Below are positions 9,833 to 18,690 of a stretch of DNA of 64,000 bases, in pieces; within the stretch, counting starts at the first letter, position 1, and every line of letters begins with the position of its first letter. The position numbers were made by a program, and so were the translations under genes. The notes under the pieces are model-generated. The model was not told the DNA's origin and searched no databases. It saw nothing but the letters and a program-made list of their open reading frames with translations. Source of the DNA: Tritrichomonas musculus (Eukaryota > Parabasalia > Tritrichomonadida > Tritrichomonadidae); contig JAPFFF010000003.1 in the NCBI GenBank assembly GCA_039105265.1, forward strand, positions 4,340,001 to 4,404,000, given 5' to 3'.

Positions 9833-10528
9833 ATGCTACAGAAATTCGATTATATTATTAAAGTTATTATTGTTGGTGAGTCAGCTGTAGGAAAAACCAG
9901 CATTTTGAGACGATTTACAAAAGACACTTTTACTGAAGAAAAACGATCTACTATTGGTGTTGACTTCAATACAAAAACATTAAATACACAAAAATATAAA
10001 ATTCAATTACAATTATGGGACACTTCAGGTCAAGAAGTATATAGAAGTATAACAAGCGGATATTTCAAAGGTGCTATAGGTGCCCTCTTTGTTTTTGACC
10101 TGACAAAATTAGAAACGCTACAGAAATTAAATTCATGGCTTAATGATGTCATGGAGCTCGCTCATCCAGCTTGTATATTTGCTTTAATTGGTAACAAACT
10201 TGATCTTGTTGCTAATAAAAGTAATCAAGATAATCAAAGAGAGATTATAAAAGATAATAACGACGAAAATACAAAAGAAGATTCTAACGAATGCTTAAAT
10301 AATGAAAGTGAATTAAGTAAAATAGCACAAGAATTTGCAAACGAGAATTCAATGCTTTATTTTGAAGCTTCTGCTAAAACAGGCCAAAATGTTCAAAATG
10401 CTTTTAATGCTCTTGTTGATGCTATTGTAAAAAATTTAGATGATGGACTTTATGACTTTTCTTCTACACCAGATACTGTTGATTTTCAAAACGATCAACC
10501 ACATAATCACTCTTCATGCTGTATGTAA
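9833..10528 (+). CDS. Rab-family small GTPase with an acidic insertion
   Basis: All five GTPase motifs are visible: the P-loop GESAVGKTS, switch I TIGVDF, WDTSGQE in switch II, NKLD for guanine recognition and the SAK loop EASAKTGQ. The C-terminus ends SSCCM, with adjacent cysteines for prenylation, so it should act on vesicle membranes. At 231 residues it is longer than a usual Rab (about 200-210). The excess is an Asn/Asp/Glu-rich stretch of ~35 residues between NKLD and the SAK loop. Trichomonads have large expanded Rab families and the subfamily is not resolved here. The ATG at 9833 gives a normal short N-terminus before beta-1. Confidence 0.93.
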   Translation: MLQKFDYIIKVIIVGESAVGKTSILRRFTKDTFTEEKRSTIGVDFNTKTLNTQKYKIQLQLWDTSGQEVYRSITSGYFKGAIGALFVFDLTKLETLQKLNSWLNDVMELAHPACIFALIGNKLDLVANKSNQDNQREIIKDNNDENTKEDSNECLNNESELSKIAQEFANENSMLYFEASAKTGQNVQNAFNALVDAIVKNLDDGLYDFSSTPDTVDFQNDQPHNHSSCCM

Positions 10529-10895
10529 TATTACTCCATTTTATATTATAATTTATTCTTCTTTTTTATAGATTTTTTTTAATTTGTTATGCTCATGCTT
10601 TCTTGATTTAAAATTTGAAATATATTATACATAGTAAACTAAATGTATGGATTATACAATATGATTATTGTTATATTTTACATTAAATATGCTATCATAT
10701 TATAACGAAGTACTTGAAATAAATTTCTCTTACCTGCTAAAAGGTATGAATGCTTATAGAGAGCTTAAGACATACTAATAGATATGTGTAATTTTATATA
10801 TTCTATTCTAATTGAATATTTACATTATTAACGAATAAAATTTGAAAATTGGTGAATTTTGACCTAAACCACATTTTGAAAATCAAAAAAAAATA
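10529..10895. other. Intergenic stretch, nothing recognised
   Basis: AT-rich sequence between the Rab and C2 genes. No open frame, repeat or RNA gene was recognised. Confidence 0.4.
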
Positions 10896-11300
10896 ATGAC
10901 TCAAAAATTCGTTTTTAGCTGTGTTGAAGCAAAAAATGTTATTAAGATGGATGTAATTGGCAAAAGTGATCCTTATATTATCATATCTCTTTTAGATCAA
11001 GATGATCAAAAGCCTTTTAAAACAGAAGCTAAAGACAATACGTCTGAACCTACTTGGAATGAAGAAGGTTTCTTTACCATTAAAGAAGATTATTCTCAAA
11101 CAGTTAAATTTGAAATGTATGATGAAGATATAAAAAATGATGACAAAATTGGTTCTTATACAATCAAAATGAGTGATGTTAAACAAAAATTAACTGGAAT
11201 AAATGATGAATGGGTAGATCTTGTTCCTGATCCTAAATTAAAAGGAAAAAAACCTGGAGAACTTCATCTGAAATATTGTATTACAGATATTGATCTTTAA
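10896..11300 (+). CDS. Small C2-domain protein
   Basis: The 134-residue product is a single C2 domain with a few extra residues. It shows the calcium-loop signatures MDVIGKSDPY in loop 1 and YDEDIKNDDKIG in loop 3, with the acidic ligands present, so calcium-dependent phospholipid binding is expected. The middle (EPTWNEEGFF) and C-terminal strand (GELHLKYCI) are typical. There is no signal peptide, membrane segment or second domain. Short stand-alone C2 proteins of this sort are common in trichomonads. The ATG at 10896 begins directly at the first beta strand. Confidence 0.9.
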   Translation: MTQKFVFSCVEAKNVIKMDVIGKSDPYIIISLLDQDDQKPFKTEAKDNTSEPTWNEEGFFTIKEDYSQTVKFEMYDEDIKNDDKIGSYTIKMSDVKQKLTGINDEWVDLVPDPKLKGKKPGELHLKYCITDIDL

Positions 11301-11400
11301 ATTTATATACGGAAACTTAATAATAATATTTTAAATTTCAATTCGATATTTTATTTTTCTATTTTCATTCGATTTTTTTTTGTACGTTAAAATCATTCTC

Positions 11401-12765
11401 ATGTTCAATTATAAAGAATCCCAAACTAACGAAATTACTCAATGCCAAACTCAAAATAAAATTAAAGATTTATTCGATCAAGATACTTCAACTAAAGTGA
11501 TTCAGAATTACAGTCAAATTTTTCACCACATATCCTTTTTACTCTCTACTAATGAGTTTATTAATCTCATCGAAGCATTTGAAAAAATTAAGCATCTTCA
11601 TACTGATGCTTTTTTTGATCCATCATTTGTTAATTTAGAAATTCCAAAAATTATTGTAAATTGTATGAAGAACCAAAAAATAATTTCAAAGGAAATATTT
11701 TTTACTACCTGTGATATTTTATTAAAAACAAATAATTATAGGATATCAAATGAGTTTATTAAATATGGAATAATAGATATTTTTAAAGCATATTATATAA
11801 ATAAAGAAGAAGAAATCTTGCACTCTTTGCAAACATTTTCATTGATGTCTTTTCATTCGGTGGCTGCGCGAAATAAAATTTTAAAGGTTATAGATATTCA
11901 ATTTTTTTGTATGAATGACAATCAGCAAATTGCATTTGCTGCATATAATCTCATTCTTAATTTATGCTCCTTTGGGATGCCCAAAGATAATTGTAATTAT
12001 ATTATCAATATTTTAATCAATGGAATCATACTTGATCATATTTTTGCATTCAACTTAATCTTTCAATCATTTTATCAAATATCTTTTGCGCAAGAAAAAT
12101 ATTGGTATCCATTACTTTCTGATAAAAACATCGAAAATATTCTTATTCAATATTTTCCAAATTCGCAATTAAAATCCCAAATTTTACTGATTATGAAAAG
12201 GATAGTTGAAACACTTTTTATTTTACCAGATTCTTTAATTAGTTTATTGTTTTATTTTTTACAAAGCAACATAAATCAAGATAATGTGTCCATATTTATA
12301 AGTGATGAAAAATCAATTGAAATTATTTCTGAAATTTTTTTAATTTGTGTTAGAAATTGGTCGCAAATAGATTCACTTTTAAAATTTAATTTAATAGATG
12401 CTCTTCTTTTAATTGCAGAAAACGGAAATTTTCAATCAAAAATCAATTCAGTTTATTGCTTGTCTAAAATATATCCAGCCATAATCTCAAAACTTAAAGA
12501 AAAAGAAGCGAATGATTTTTTGAAAAAAATTGTAGAAATTTTTATACAAAATCTCGCCTTACCACAGCAAGACACAATTCTTTATATCTTAATGTCAATC
12601 ATTGACATAATGAACAATTTAATTTCTCAAAATAAAGTTAATTTAATTTTTACTGCTCAAAATCAATCTGATCTTATTGACGAATTAAATAATCTGCAAT
12701 CAAATGAAGATTCATTAATTGTTTCAAAAGCAGAATATCTCATTGATTTGATTCATTCATTATAA
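11401..12765 (+). CDS. Armadillo/HEAT-like alpha-helical repeat protein (importin-alpha-like arrangement)
   Basis: The 454-residue product starts at the ATG at 11401; the frame is open back to a TTG at 11380. It is built of paired amphipathic helices with Leu/Ile spacing typical of ARM or HEAT repeats, for example around IAFAAYNLILNLCSFG and INSVYCLSKIYPAIISKL. A run of such repeats after a short polar N-terminus is the layout of importin-alpha and of related divergent trichomonad proteins. The basic IBB segment expected in a real importin-alpha is not evident at the N-terminus, so transport function is only one possibility. The gene is AT-rich and has no odd features. Confidence 0.5.
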   Translation: MFNYKESQTNEITQCQTQNKIKDLFDQDTSTKVIQNYSQIFHHISFLLSTNEFINLIEAFEKIKHLHTDAFFDPSFVNLEIPKIIVNCMKNQKIISKEIFFTTCDILLKTNNYRISNEFIKYGIIDIFKAYYINKEEEILHSLQTFSLMSFHSVAARNKILKVIDIQFFCMNDNQQIAFAAYNLILNLCSFGMPKDNCNYIINILINGIILDHIFAFNLIFQSFYQISFAQEKYWYPLLSDKNIENILIQYFPNSQLKSQILLIMKRIVETLFILPDSLISLLFYFLQSNINQDNVSIFISDEKSIEIISEIFLICVRNWSQIDSLLKFNLIDALLLIAENGNFQSKINSVYCLSKIYPAIISKLKEKEANDFLKKIVEIFIQNLALPQQDTILYILMSIIDIMNNLISQNKVNLIFTAQNQSDLIDELNNLQSNEDSLIVSKAEYLIDLIHSL

Positions 12766-13033
12766 ATGATTCTGCTTTCAATAATTACGCAAAAAAAATT
12801 GATGTTATTAAAGTGTATTATAGTAATATATATGTAAATTATTAAATTTTCTATGGTTAATATTTATAATTAATATGAACTTGACTTTCTGTTTCTATTC
12901 TAATAAATTTATTAGAAAAATTTTTGAGTTATGAGTGTTACATGAAGTTAAAGATATGGTGTTCTAAAAGCATACAAACGAAACGCATTTTATAGGCTTT
13001 TACAAATTTAAATATCTAAAACATGCATTTATA

Positions 13034-13306
13034 TTATTTTTGAAGCGGAGGAAGCTTATTGTATTCTGATTCTGCTATTCTCGTGCTTTCGTTGTATGCC
13101 ATTTTTGCTATGTCACGCTTTAATATATCAATTAATTGCATTCGTGCTTGAATTCCGGTCAATAATTGTTCTTTTTCTTGTTGAAGGACTTTTTGATCTT
13201 GAAGAAGTGCTCTTTCGGTTTCTTTACTCTCTTTCTGGATTTCTATAAGTTGCTCTTTTAGCTTTTTTATTTGCTCTTGTGCTTGCAAAATCTCTTCTTT
13301 ACTCAT
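13034..13306 (-). CDS. Small coiled-coil protein
   Basis: The 90-residue product from the ATG at 13304-13306 is nearly all alpha-helical heptads: AQEQIKKLKEQLIEIQKE, then LLQDQKVLQQEKEQLL, and it ends with a non-helical YNKLPPLQK. The frame extends 14 codons further upstream without a better start. No family is recognised. In a flagellate, small coiled coils of this size are often axonemal or basal-body components, but nothing in the sequence shows that. Confidence 0.55.
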   Translation of the reverse strand: MSKEEILQAQEQIKKLKEQLIEIQKESKETERALLQDQKVLQQEKEQLLTGIQARMQLIDILKRDIAKMAYNESTRIAESEYNKLPPLQK

Positions 13307-13537
13307 AAAAACGAAATTAAAATTCAATGCATGTTTGGTTAGTTTCAAAATCCTTCAATAAGACTTTTTTCGCAATCAATTTTGAACACTTTTTTTTAGA
13401 TAATAATCATGATTTAGTGAGGTTAAAAAATATTGAATGAAAAAAATATGCACAATAAAAAACTAAATAACAATTTAATAATTTGAATTATATAAAAACA
13501 AACAAAAAATAATATATGAATTAAATAACAAAAATCA

Positions 13538-15445
13538 TTAATCTTCGAAAACTTCTGAAACAGAGTCATCAGGAAAAGTTTTCTTTTTTCGGCGAATTCG
13601 TTTTCTTTTCTTTATAGGTTCATTTTCATTCGTAAATGCTTCTGGCTCATGCTCAGATTCATGATTATTTGCGTTATAAAACTCGCCAATTCCATTTTCA
13701 GATTTTGCTACGTTTGCATCTGAAATCATATTCATATTCATATCGTTGCTCACAAAGGTAGAAAGAACTCCTGACTTTGAAAATTCTTTTTTTATGTTTT
13801 TAGATATGGCATTATCATTATTATCATTATTTTCATTGGCTTTAATAATTTGTGTTGAATTGCCTTCAATTTGAGTTTCTTGATATCCAGCTTCCATATT
13901 TCCAAAGGATGAAGAAGATATAGATAACGTAGGAGGCAAGTTCATTTTATTGCCTGACTTTACTACTTTTACTTTATTTCTTGAATTAGGAGAAAACTTT
14001 TGCTTATTTGTTAAAGATGTAGAATTACTTGTTGGAGTTACTGCAAATGAAGATGACGATGAAGATGTCGATAAAGCCAGCTTCATTGATGATCTTCGTG
14101 ATTTAGAGTTTGAAGATGATGATGATGAAGTATTTAAAAGTTCAATATGTTCATTTTCTTGAAGTAAAGGTTCTGGTGGAACTGGTGTATCAAATAATGC
14201 AAACTCTGCTGATTCTTCTATTAATAACTTTTTGAATTTATTTTTATTGTTTGCAATTGTGCTAAAAGGTTCTGAAAAAACAACGGCTCTTTGGAATGAG
14301 AAGTTGGAAAAGTCTGATTCAATTGCTGGCATTGATAACCAGCTTTTGGAATCATTTTTGAGAATAACTTTACGAATTGATGATTCCGAATTTTGATTAT
14401 TTCCTGAACTTTGAAAAAAACTGTTACTAATTGTGAGTTCATTAACATTGGTATCATCAGTTAAGTTATGGCAAATTTTGTTTGTATGTTGAGGAGATGA
14501 ACTGTTATCGTCTGTATTGTCAATAATCATATGATTTAGATCGAATGCTACTGTAGATTTTTCATCTGCTTCAACTTTTTTAGTTTTATTTTTATTTTGA
14601 ATTTTAGGCAAAATTCGAACTTTCTCTTTAAAACAACAGCATGAATAAAAATTGCTAACATCAGCAATAGGAAAAAGCGGATTCATTTGTGAATTTGAAT
14701 TTAGGTCGTTAGTCATATTTGAAGAATTATTAAAAAATGGGATCTTTAATTTTTTAATTTCATCTTCTTTTAAATATGAAATTTTCGAATAATAAACTTT
14801 GCTTATAAAGCTCGATAAATTTTCAAAATTCGAGCATTTTTCGCAGCTGTTGTGGATATTTTGCGTACAAATTTGTTTTAAATGAATAAAATACGTTTTA
14901 TCATCGGATTTTAAATAGGAATATCTAATTTTATGCGCAAAGCTGATATAATCATTCTTTTTCAGAAAAACATTCAATTGGTTGATTAAAGAATCGATTT
15001 TTGGCTTTTTTTGGATTCGAGCAAAAAAAGGTGAAATAAAAATTTGAAAAATAATATTATTTTCAAACTTGGCTTTGTTTTTTTGGAAATGGACTCTTTT
15101 TGAATCAATAATAATATAATCGCCAAAAAAATTTGCTATTTGCTGATGGAAAAGTGGAATATTGCATATTGGATTACCTTTGAGTCGAATTTCTCTTAGT
15201 TTTGGAAGATAGCGGAGATCTTCTAATTCTTCTATATTTGATATGGCATTATTCTCAAGAGCAATTCTGGTTAAATTCGGAAATTGAGAAATGTTATTAA
15301 GAGATGTAATTCGATTATCTTGAAGAAAAAGTTCGGTGATTATTGAATACGATGGGTTAACAGTATCTATCTCAGTTATTGCTTTTGCAGTAGCACGAAT
15401 ACATCTGGATGGTTTAATTTTTTTGAAAGCTTCAGATAATTTCAT
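13538..15445 (-). CDS. SDS22-type leucine-rich repeat protein with a low-complexity, basic C-terminus
   Basis: The 635-residue product begins with SDS22-like LRRs (residues ~30-105): ITELFLQDNRITSLNN, NLTRIALENNAISNIEEL and LREIRLKGNPIC, followed by the usual LRR cap. Residues ~105-220 are helical with a cluster of cysteines (CEKCSNF). From ~280 the protein is low-complexity, with Ser runs of six or more, Asn-rich parts and acidic patches. Near the end is a strong basic cluster, KKRKRIRRKKK, that could be a nuclear localisation signal, followed by an acidic tail. N-terminal LRR with a disordered remainder is known in ciliary and in nuclear proteins; the basic cluster favours a nuclear role but this is inference. 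Confidence 0.7.
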   Translation of the reverse strand: MKLSEAFKKIKPSRCIRATAKAITEIDTVNPSYSIITELFLQDNRITSLNNISQFPNLTRIALENNAISNIEELEDLRYLPKLREIRLKGNPICNIPLFHQQIANFFGDYIIIDSKRVHFQKNKAKFENNIIFQIFISPFFARIQKKPKIDSLINQLNVFLKKNDYISFAHKIRYSYLKSDDKTYFIHLKQICTQNIHNSCEKCSNFENLSSFISKVYYSKISYLKEDEIKKLKIPFFNNSSNMTNDLNSNSQMNPLFPIADVSNFYSCCCFKEKVRILPKIQNKNKTKKVEADEKSTVAFDLNHMIIDNTDDNSSSPQHTNKICHNLTDDTNVNELTISNSFFQSSGNNQNSESSIRKVILKNDSKSWLSMPAIESDFSNFSFQRAVVFSEPFSTIANNKNKFKKLLIEESAEFALFDTPVPPEPLLQENEHIELLNTSSSSSSNSKSRRSSMKLALSTSSSSSSFAVTPTSNSTSLTNKQKFSPNSRNKVKVVKSGNKMNLPPTLSISSSSFGNMEAGYQETQIEGNSTQIIKANENNDNNDNAISKNIKKEFSKSGVLSTFVSNDMNMNMISDANVAKSENGIGEFYNANNHESEHEPEAFTNENEPIKKRKRIRRKKKTFPDDSVSEVFED

Positions 15446-15670
15446 TAGAAAATTTTATATTTAAATCAAATACGTTATCTATCGACAAAACTTTTTCAAT
15501 GATTCTTTATTTTTTTTCAGAAAAGATTAATTCAAATTTATAATTTAATGTATATATAGCTAAAAAATATGTTTTTAGGGGTTTTATATAAATAAATTGT
15601 TTTGATTGAGTTTTGTAAAAACAAATTAGCCAAATATGTATTCAATTTTTTTTTTTTTTTTTAGAAAAAA

Positions 15671-16825
15671 ATGTTATCTCTAAAACTCCGTATTTTTAAG
15701 TCGAAACTTACTCCATCAAATGCTGTTATTAGTGAATATCTCTCGCCGTTATTTAAAAATTGTCCGAACCATATTAATATTAAATGTTCTGATGATCCTC
15801 TACAAAAAGGAGAACCTCTTCTCGGATTTTGCTTAACTGGTGGTACTGAAGCTCCTTTTTTAGAAGCTGCGCTTGCAAATCCATCAAATCCTGCCATAAT
15901 TTTAGTTCATGATAGAGCTAATTCTTACGCATCTGGCTGTGAACTTTCTGCAAGACTTCATTACGAACATAAAATTGGACATAGAGCTCCTTGTATTTTC
16001 TGTTCAATTAACGATCCGTCTTCAGTTAAGTCAGTATTAACAGCTGCAGCAACAGCAAATTCGTTTGTAACAAAAAATCCTAATTTAGGTATCATAGGAG
16101 ATCCTTCACCATGGCTCATTAATTCTGGTTACTTTGCAAAAGACTTACCCAAATTATTTAATATAAAAACAACTAAAATACCGGTTGACGAATTGGTTTC
16201 ACTTTCAAAAAAGCTAAATGGAGCTGAGAATGCTTTTAAGCAATTAATTGATAAATATCATCTTGACGCATTTACAGTTCGATGTTTTGATCTTCTTCCT
16301 TACAAATTCACATCATGCCTTGAACTTTCGAAATTCAACGATTTAGGAATACCAGCAGCCTGCGAAGGTGATATTGCAGCTTCTGTTTCAATGATTATCA
16401 TGAACTCAATTGCACAGTCCCCAGTATTCATGGCAAATGCCACTGGCTTATCAATTGATGGGAAAGAGGCAACATTTGCTCATTGTACAATTCCTAGAAA
16501 ACTATGTACGAAGTCAGAAGTGACAACTCATTATGAAAGTGGAATTGGTCATGCAATACATGGCCAAGTGATTGAAGGAACGTGGACTCTTGCTAGATTT
16601 GGAATTAATGGAAAGTTAATGACTGATGTTGTTGATGTTAGAAATCCAAGTGCTCCATCTCCACATCACTGCCGTACTCAGATCATTGTTAAGCCATCGA
16701 AGAAGTTAGCAAAGAAATTGAGGAGAGGTGATGTTCTTGGTAATCATGTGATGTTCGTTCCTGGAAATATTCGTGATGAACTGAAAATTTTTGCAAATAT
16801 TTTCAGAAATTGGGAACCAAAATAA
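15671..16825 (+). CDS. L-fucose/L-arabinose isomerase-like protein
   Basis: The 384-residue product matches the style of short proteins related to the L-fucose isomerase C-terminal fold. The clearest part is FTVRCFDLLP, then the metal-site-like CEGD (231-234) followed by IAASVSMIIMNSI, then a spacer and FAHCT with His271-Cys272. Family members use Glu, Asp and His to hold a divalent metal that interconverts aldose and ketose sugars; the acid pair and the later His are present in that order. At 384 residues it is much shorter than classical FucI (about 590), so the substrate is open. No signal peptide is seen. Such enzymes are mainly bacterial and archaeal, so lateral acquisition is plausible, but its base composition matches the neighbours. 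A poly-T run sits just upstream of the ATG. Confidence 0.65.
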   Translation: MLSLKLRIFKSKLTPSNAVISEYLSPLFKNCPNHINIKCSDDPLQKGEPLLGFCLTGGTEAPFLEAALANPSNPAIILVHDRANSYASGCELSARLHYEHKIGHRAPCIFCSINDPSSVKSVLTAAATANSFVTKNPNLGIIGDPSPWLINSGYFAKDLPKLFNIKTTKIPVDELVSLSKKLNGAENAFKQLIDKYHLDAFTVRCFDLLPYKFTSCLELSKFNDLGIPAACEGDIAASVSMIIMNSIAQSPVFMANATGLSIDGKEATFAHCTIPRKLCTKSEVTTHYESGIGHAIHGQVIEGTWTLARFGINGKLMTDVVDVRNPSAPSPHHCRTQIIVKPSKKLAKKLRRGDVLGNHVMFVPGNIRDELKIFANIFRNWEPK

Positions 16826-16985
16826 TCATTGGTAAACTAAATGATGTATATTTGGCTATTTATATACAAACATGTTTTAAACTTATAATTCCAAATATTT
16901 TTAGAGTTAAAATATAATATATTAATTGATTTCCGAATAATTTTATAAAAATATAACAAAATGATAATATTAAAATAAATAATGA

Positions 16986-18443
16986 TCATAACTCTTGCAA
17001 ATCGTCCGGTAGATTTGGTAAAAATTGCTTTATCTTTGCATAGGTTTCTTCAACTGCAGTTCTTAAATTTCCTTTAAATTCAACTTCAGTAAAAACTTCA
17101 AATGAAATTAAATTAAGTCCTGATATTTGTGTTTCGCCGTTGTTTGATAAAAATTCAAGAAGCTTTTCATTTTTTGCCATTTCGTTATGAATTTCCGATA
17201 TTTGTGTAAAAGTCTCTGGCTTGCATGGGCTCATTTTTAATATTCCTGAGTGAGGCCAATAAGCCATTATATCAGTAATTTTGTCTTTTTGTTGATCTTT
17301 TGTAGAATATCTTCTGCACTCAAGTGAAAAATCATAAATTCCATTCATAAGAAGATCGCAAATATGCGAGAGAACAGTATTCTTGTCTTTGTGTTCTTTT
17401 ATCAAAACGAAAAATGATAGTTCTTTGCATGTCATCACGCATAAGTTCATTAAAATTGGAGTTTGATCATCAATATTATTTTTGTTATCGTCTCCTAAAT
17501 CTTTGTCTTGAGTATTAGAATTTTTTTGTTCATCTTTTAGTATGAAATCATTTATTCCATTATTCATATCAATAAATGGTACGCGTAATTGAAAAGTATC
17601 GAATTTTAAATCTTTGTGATTACTGAGCTTTTTTGCAGCTTCCTTATAAAATGGAAATAAGAAAGACAAATTATGAGGAATTGAAGAAACGATAAATTTG
17701 TCATCAAAGAGAGTTGCCGTTCCAGCAACATAAGAAGATTTTTTAATGCAAAAATGATCAAGTTGTGTTGCAATTGCAAGCGGTGGATTTTCTTCGAATG
17801 GAAAAATATTCTGTGAAATATAAAAAAATGGATTATTAAGTTTATTTTCTGGTGGAAATGCGCAATGAATAATAATTTCTATATTATCCTCTAGGAAGTC
17901 ACTTATTTTTATTTTTTCACTTTCTTTCAAAATAATCGAATCCGAAGAATAAGAAATATTAGGTCTATTTGCATCGAAAGGAATATTATAGCTGAGCGCA
18001 CGAAGTGTCCTTTCGAGAGCGCATGATGTGCCTCTGGCTGTAAAAAATTTTGGCAATTTGAGAGCAAATAAAAGATAATCACCATTTTCAAATCTATATG
18101 AATGTATTGCTATTTCTGATTTATTCCATGAAAAAGAACTTGGAATACAATTTAAGTTTACTATTGAATATGTAGAAAAAGAAATTAAACCTCCAACAAA
18201 TGATATTTTAATCTTTTCAGGTATATTCCTGGGATAAATATAAACAATATTATCTGGTAAATGACTTGGATCTTCTTCACCTATTTCTCCTTTGCTAACT
18301 GACTTGCATATTAAACAACAAAAGCATGGAAACCCTTCAATTGATGTATCTTGTTGATATGAATTCCAAAAACTTTCCAATCCATTTTTCCAATAATCAG
18401 TAAAATAATTATCCTGTTTATATGTTTGTGAATTCTTAGACAT
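16986..18443 (-). CDS. HPS4/CCZ1-like longin protein (candidate Rab GEF subunit)
   Basis: The 485-residue product from the ATG at 18441-18443 has two candidate longin-type segments. Residues ~60-150 include VYIYP, GGLISFSTYSIV and a helix with ALERTLRAL. Residues ~225-295 include LDHFCIKKSSYVAGTATLFDDKFIVSSIP followed by an FYKEAAKKL helix. A third segment after 330 (NLCVMTCKELSFFVLIKE) has the same strand-turn-strand look. Repeated longin modules separated by charged linkers are the design of CCZ1, HPS4 and related proteins, which pair with MON1 or HPS1 to activate Rab7 or Rab32/38. The match is by layout and scattered residues, not by a diagnostic motif. No membrane helix is visible. Confidence 0.45.
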   Translation of the reverse strand: MSKNSQTYKQDNYFTDYWKNGLESFWNSYQQDTSIEGFPCFCCLICKSVSKGEIGEEDPSHLPDNIVYIYPRNIPEKIKISFVGGLISFSTYSIVNLNCIPSSFSWNKSEIAIHSYRFENGDYLLFALKLPKFFTARGTSCALERTLRALSYNIPFDANRPNISYSSDSIILKESEKIKISDFLEDNIEIIIHCAFPPENKLNNPFFYISQNIFPFEENPPLAIATQLDHFCIKKSSYVAGTATLFDDKFIVSSIPHNLSFLFPFYKEAAKKLSNHKDLKFDTFQLRVPFIDMNNGINDFILKDEQKNSNTQDKDLGDDNKNNIDDQTPILMNLCVMTCKELSFFVLIKEHKDKNTVLSHICDLLMNGIYDFSLECRRYSTKDQQKDKITDIMAYWPHSGILKMSPCKPETFTQISEIHNEMAKNEKLLEFLSNNGETQISGLNLISFEVFTEVEFKGNLRTAVEETYAKIKQFLPNLPDDLQEL

Positions 18444-18690
18444 AAAATGGGTTCAGTTAACTATTTTTCATTTATAAATGTTAACTACTTTATTTTAGTA
18501 AACTAATATCCTCTTTTTCATTATATCTTCAAAACGAAATGATAAAATTAATGAATTAATTGATTTTCTGTAACTTTATAATTTTTATTTAGGGGGAAAA
18601 AACTTATGTCTTAAATACAACTGTTTTCAACATCAAAAAAAAGGGAAGTTCCCAAAACATATTCACCATATTTGAAAACATCCCTTATAA

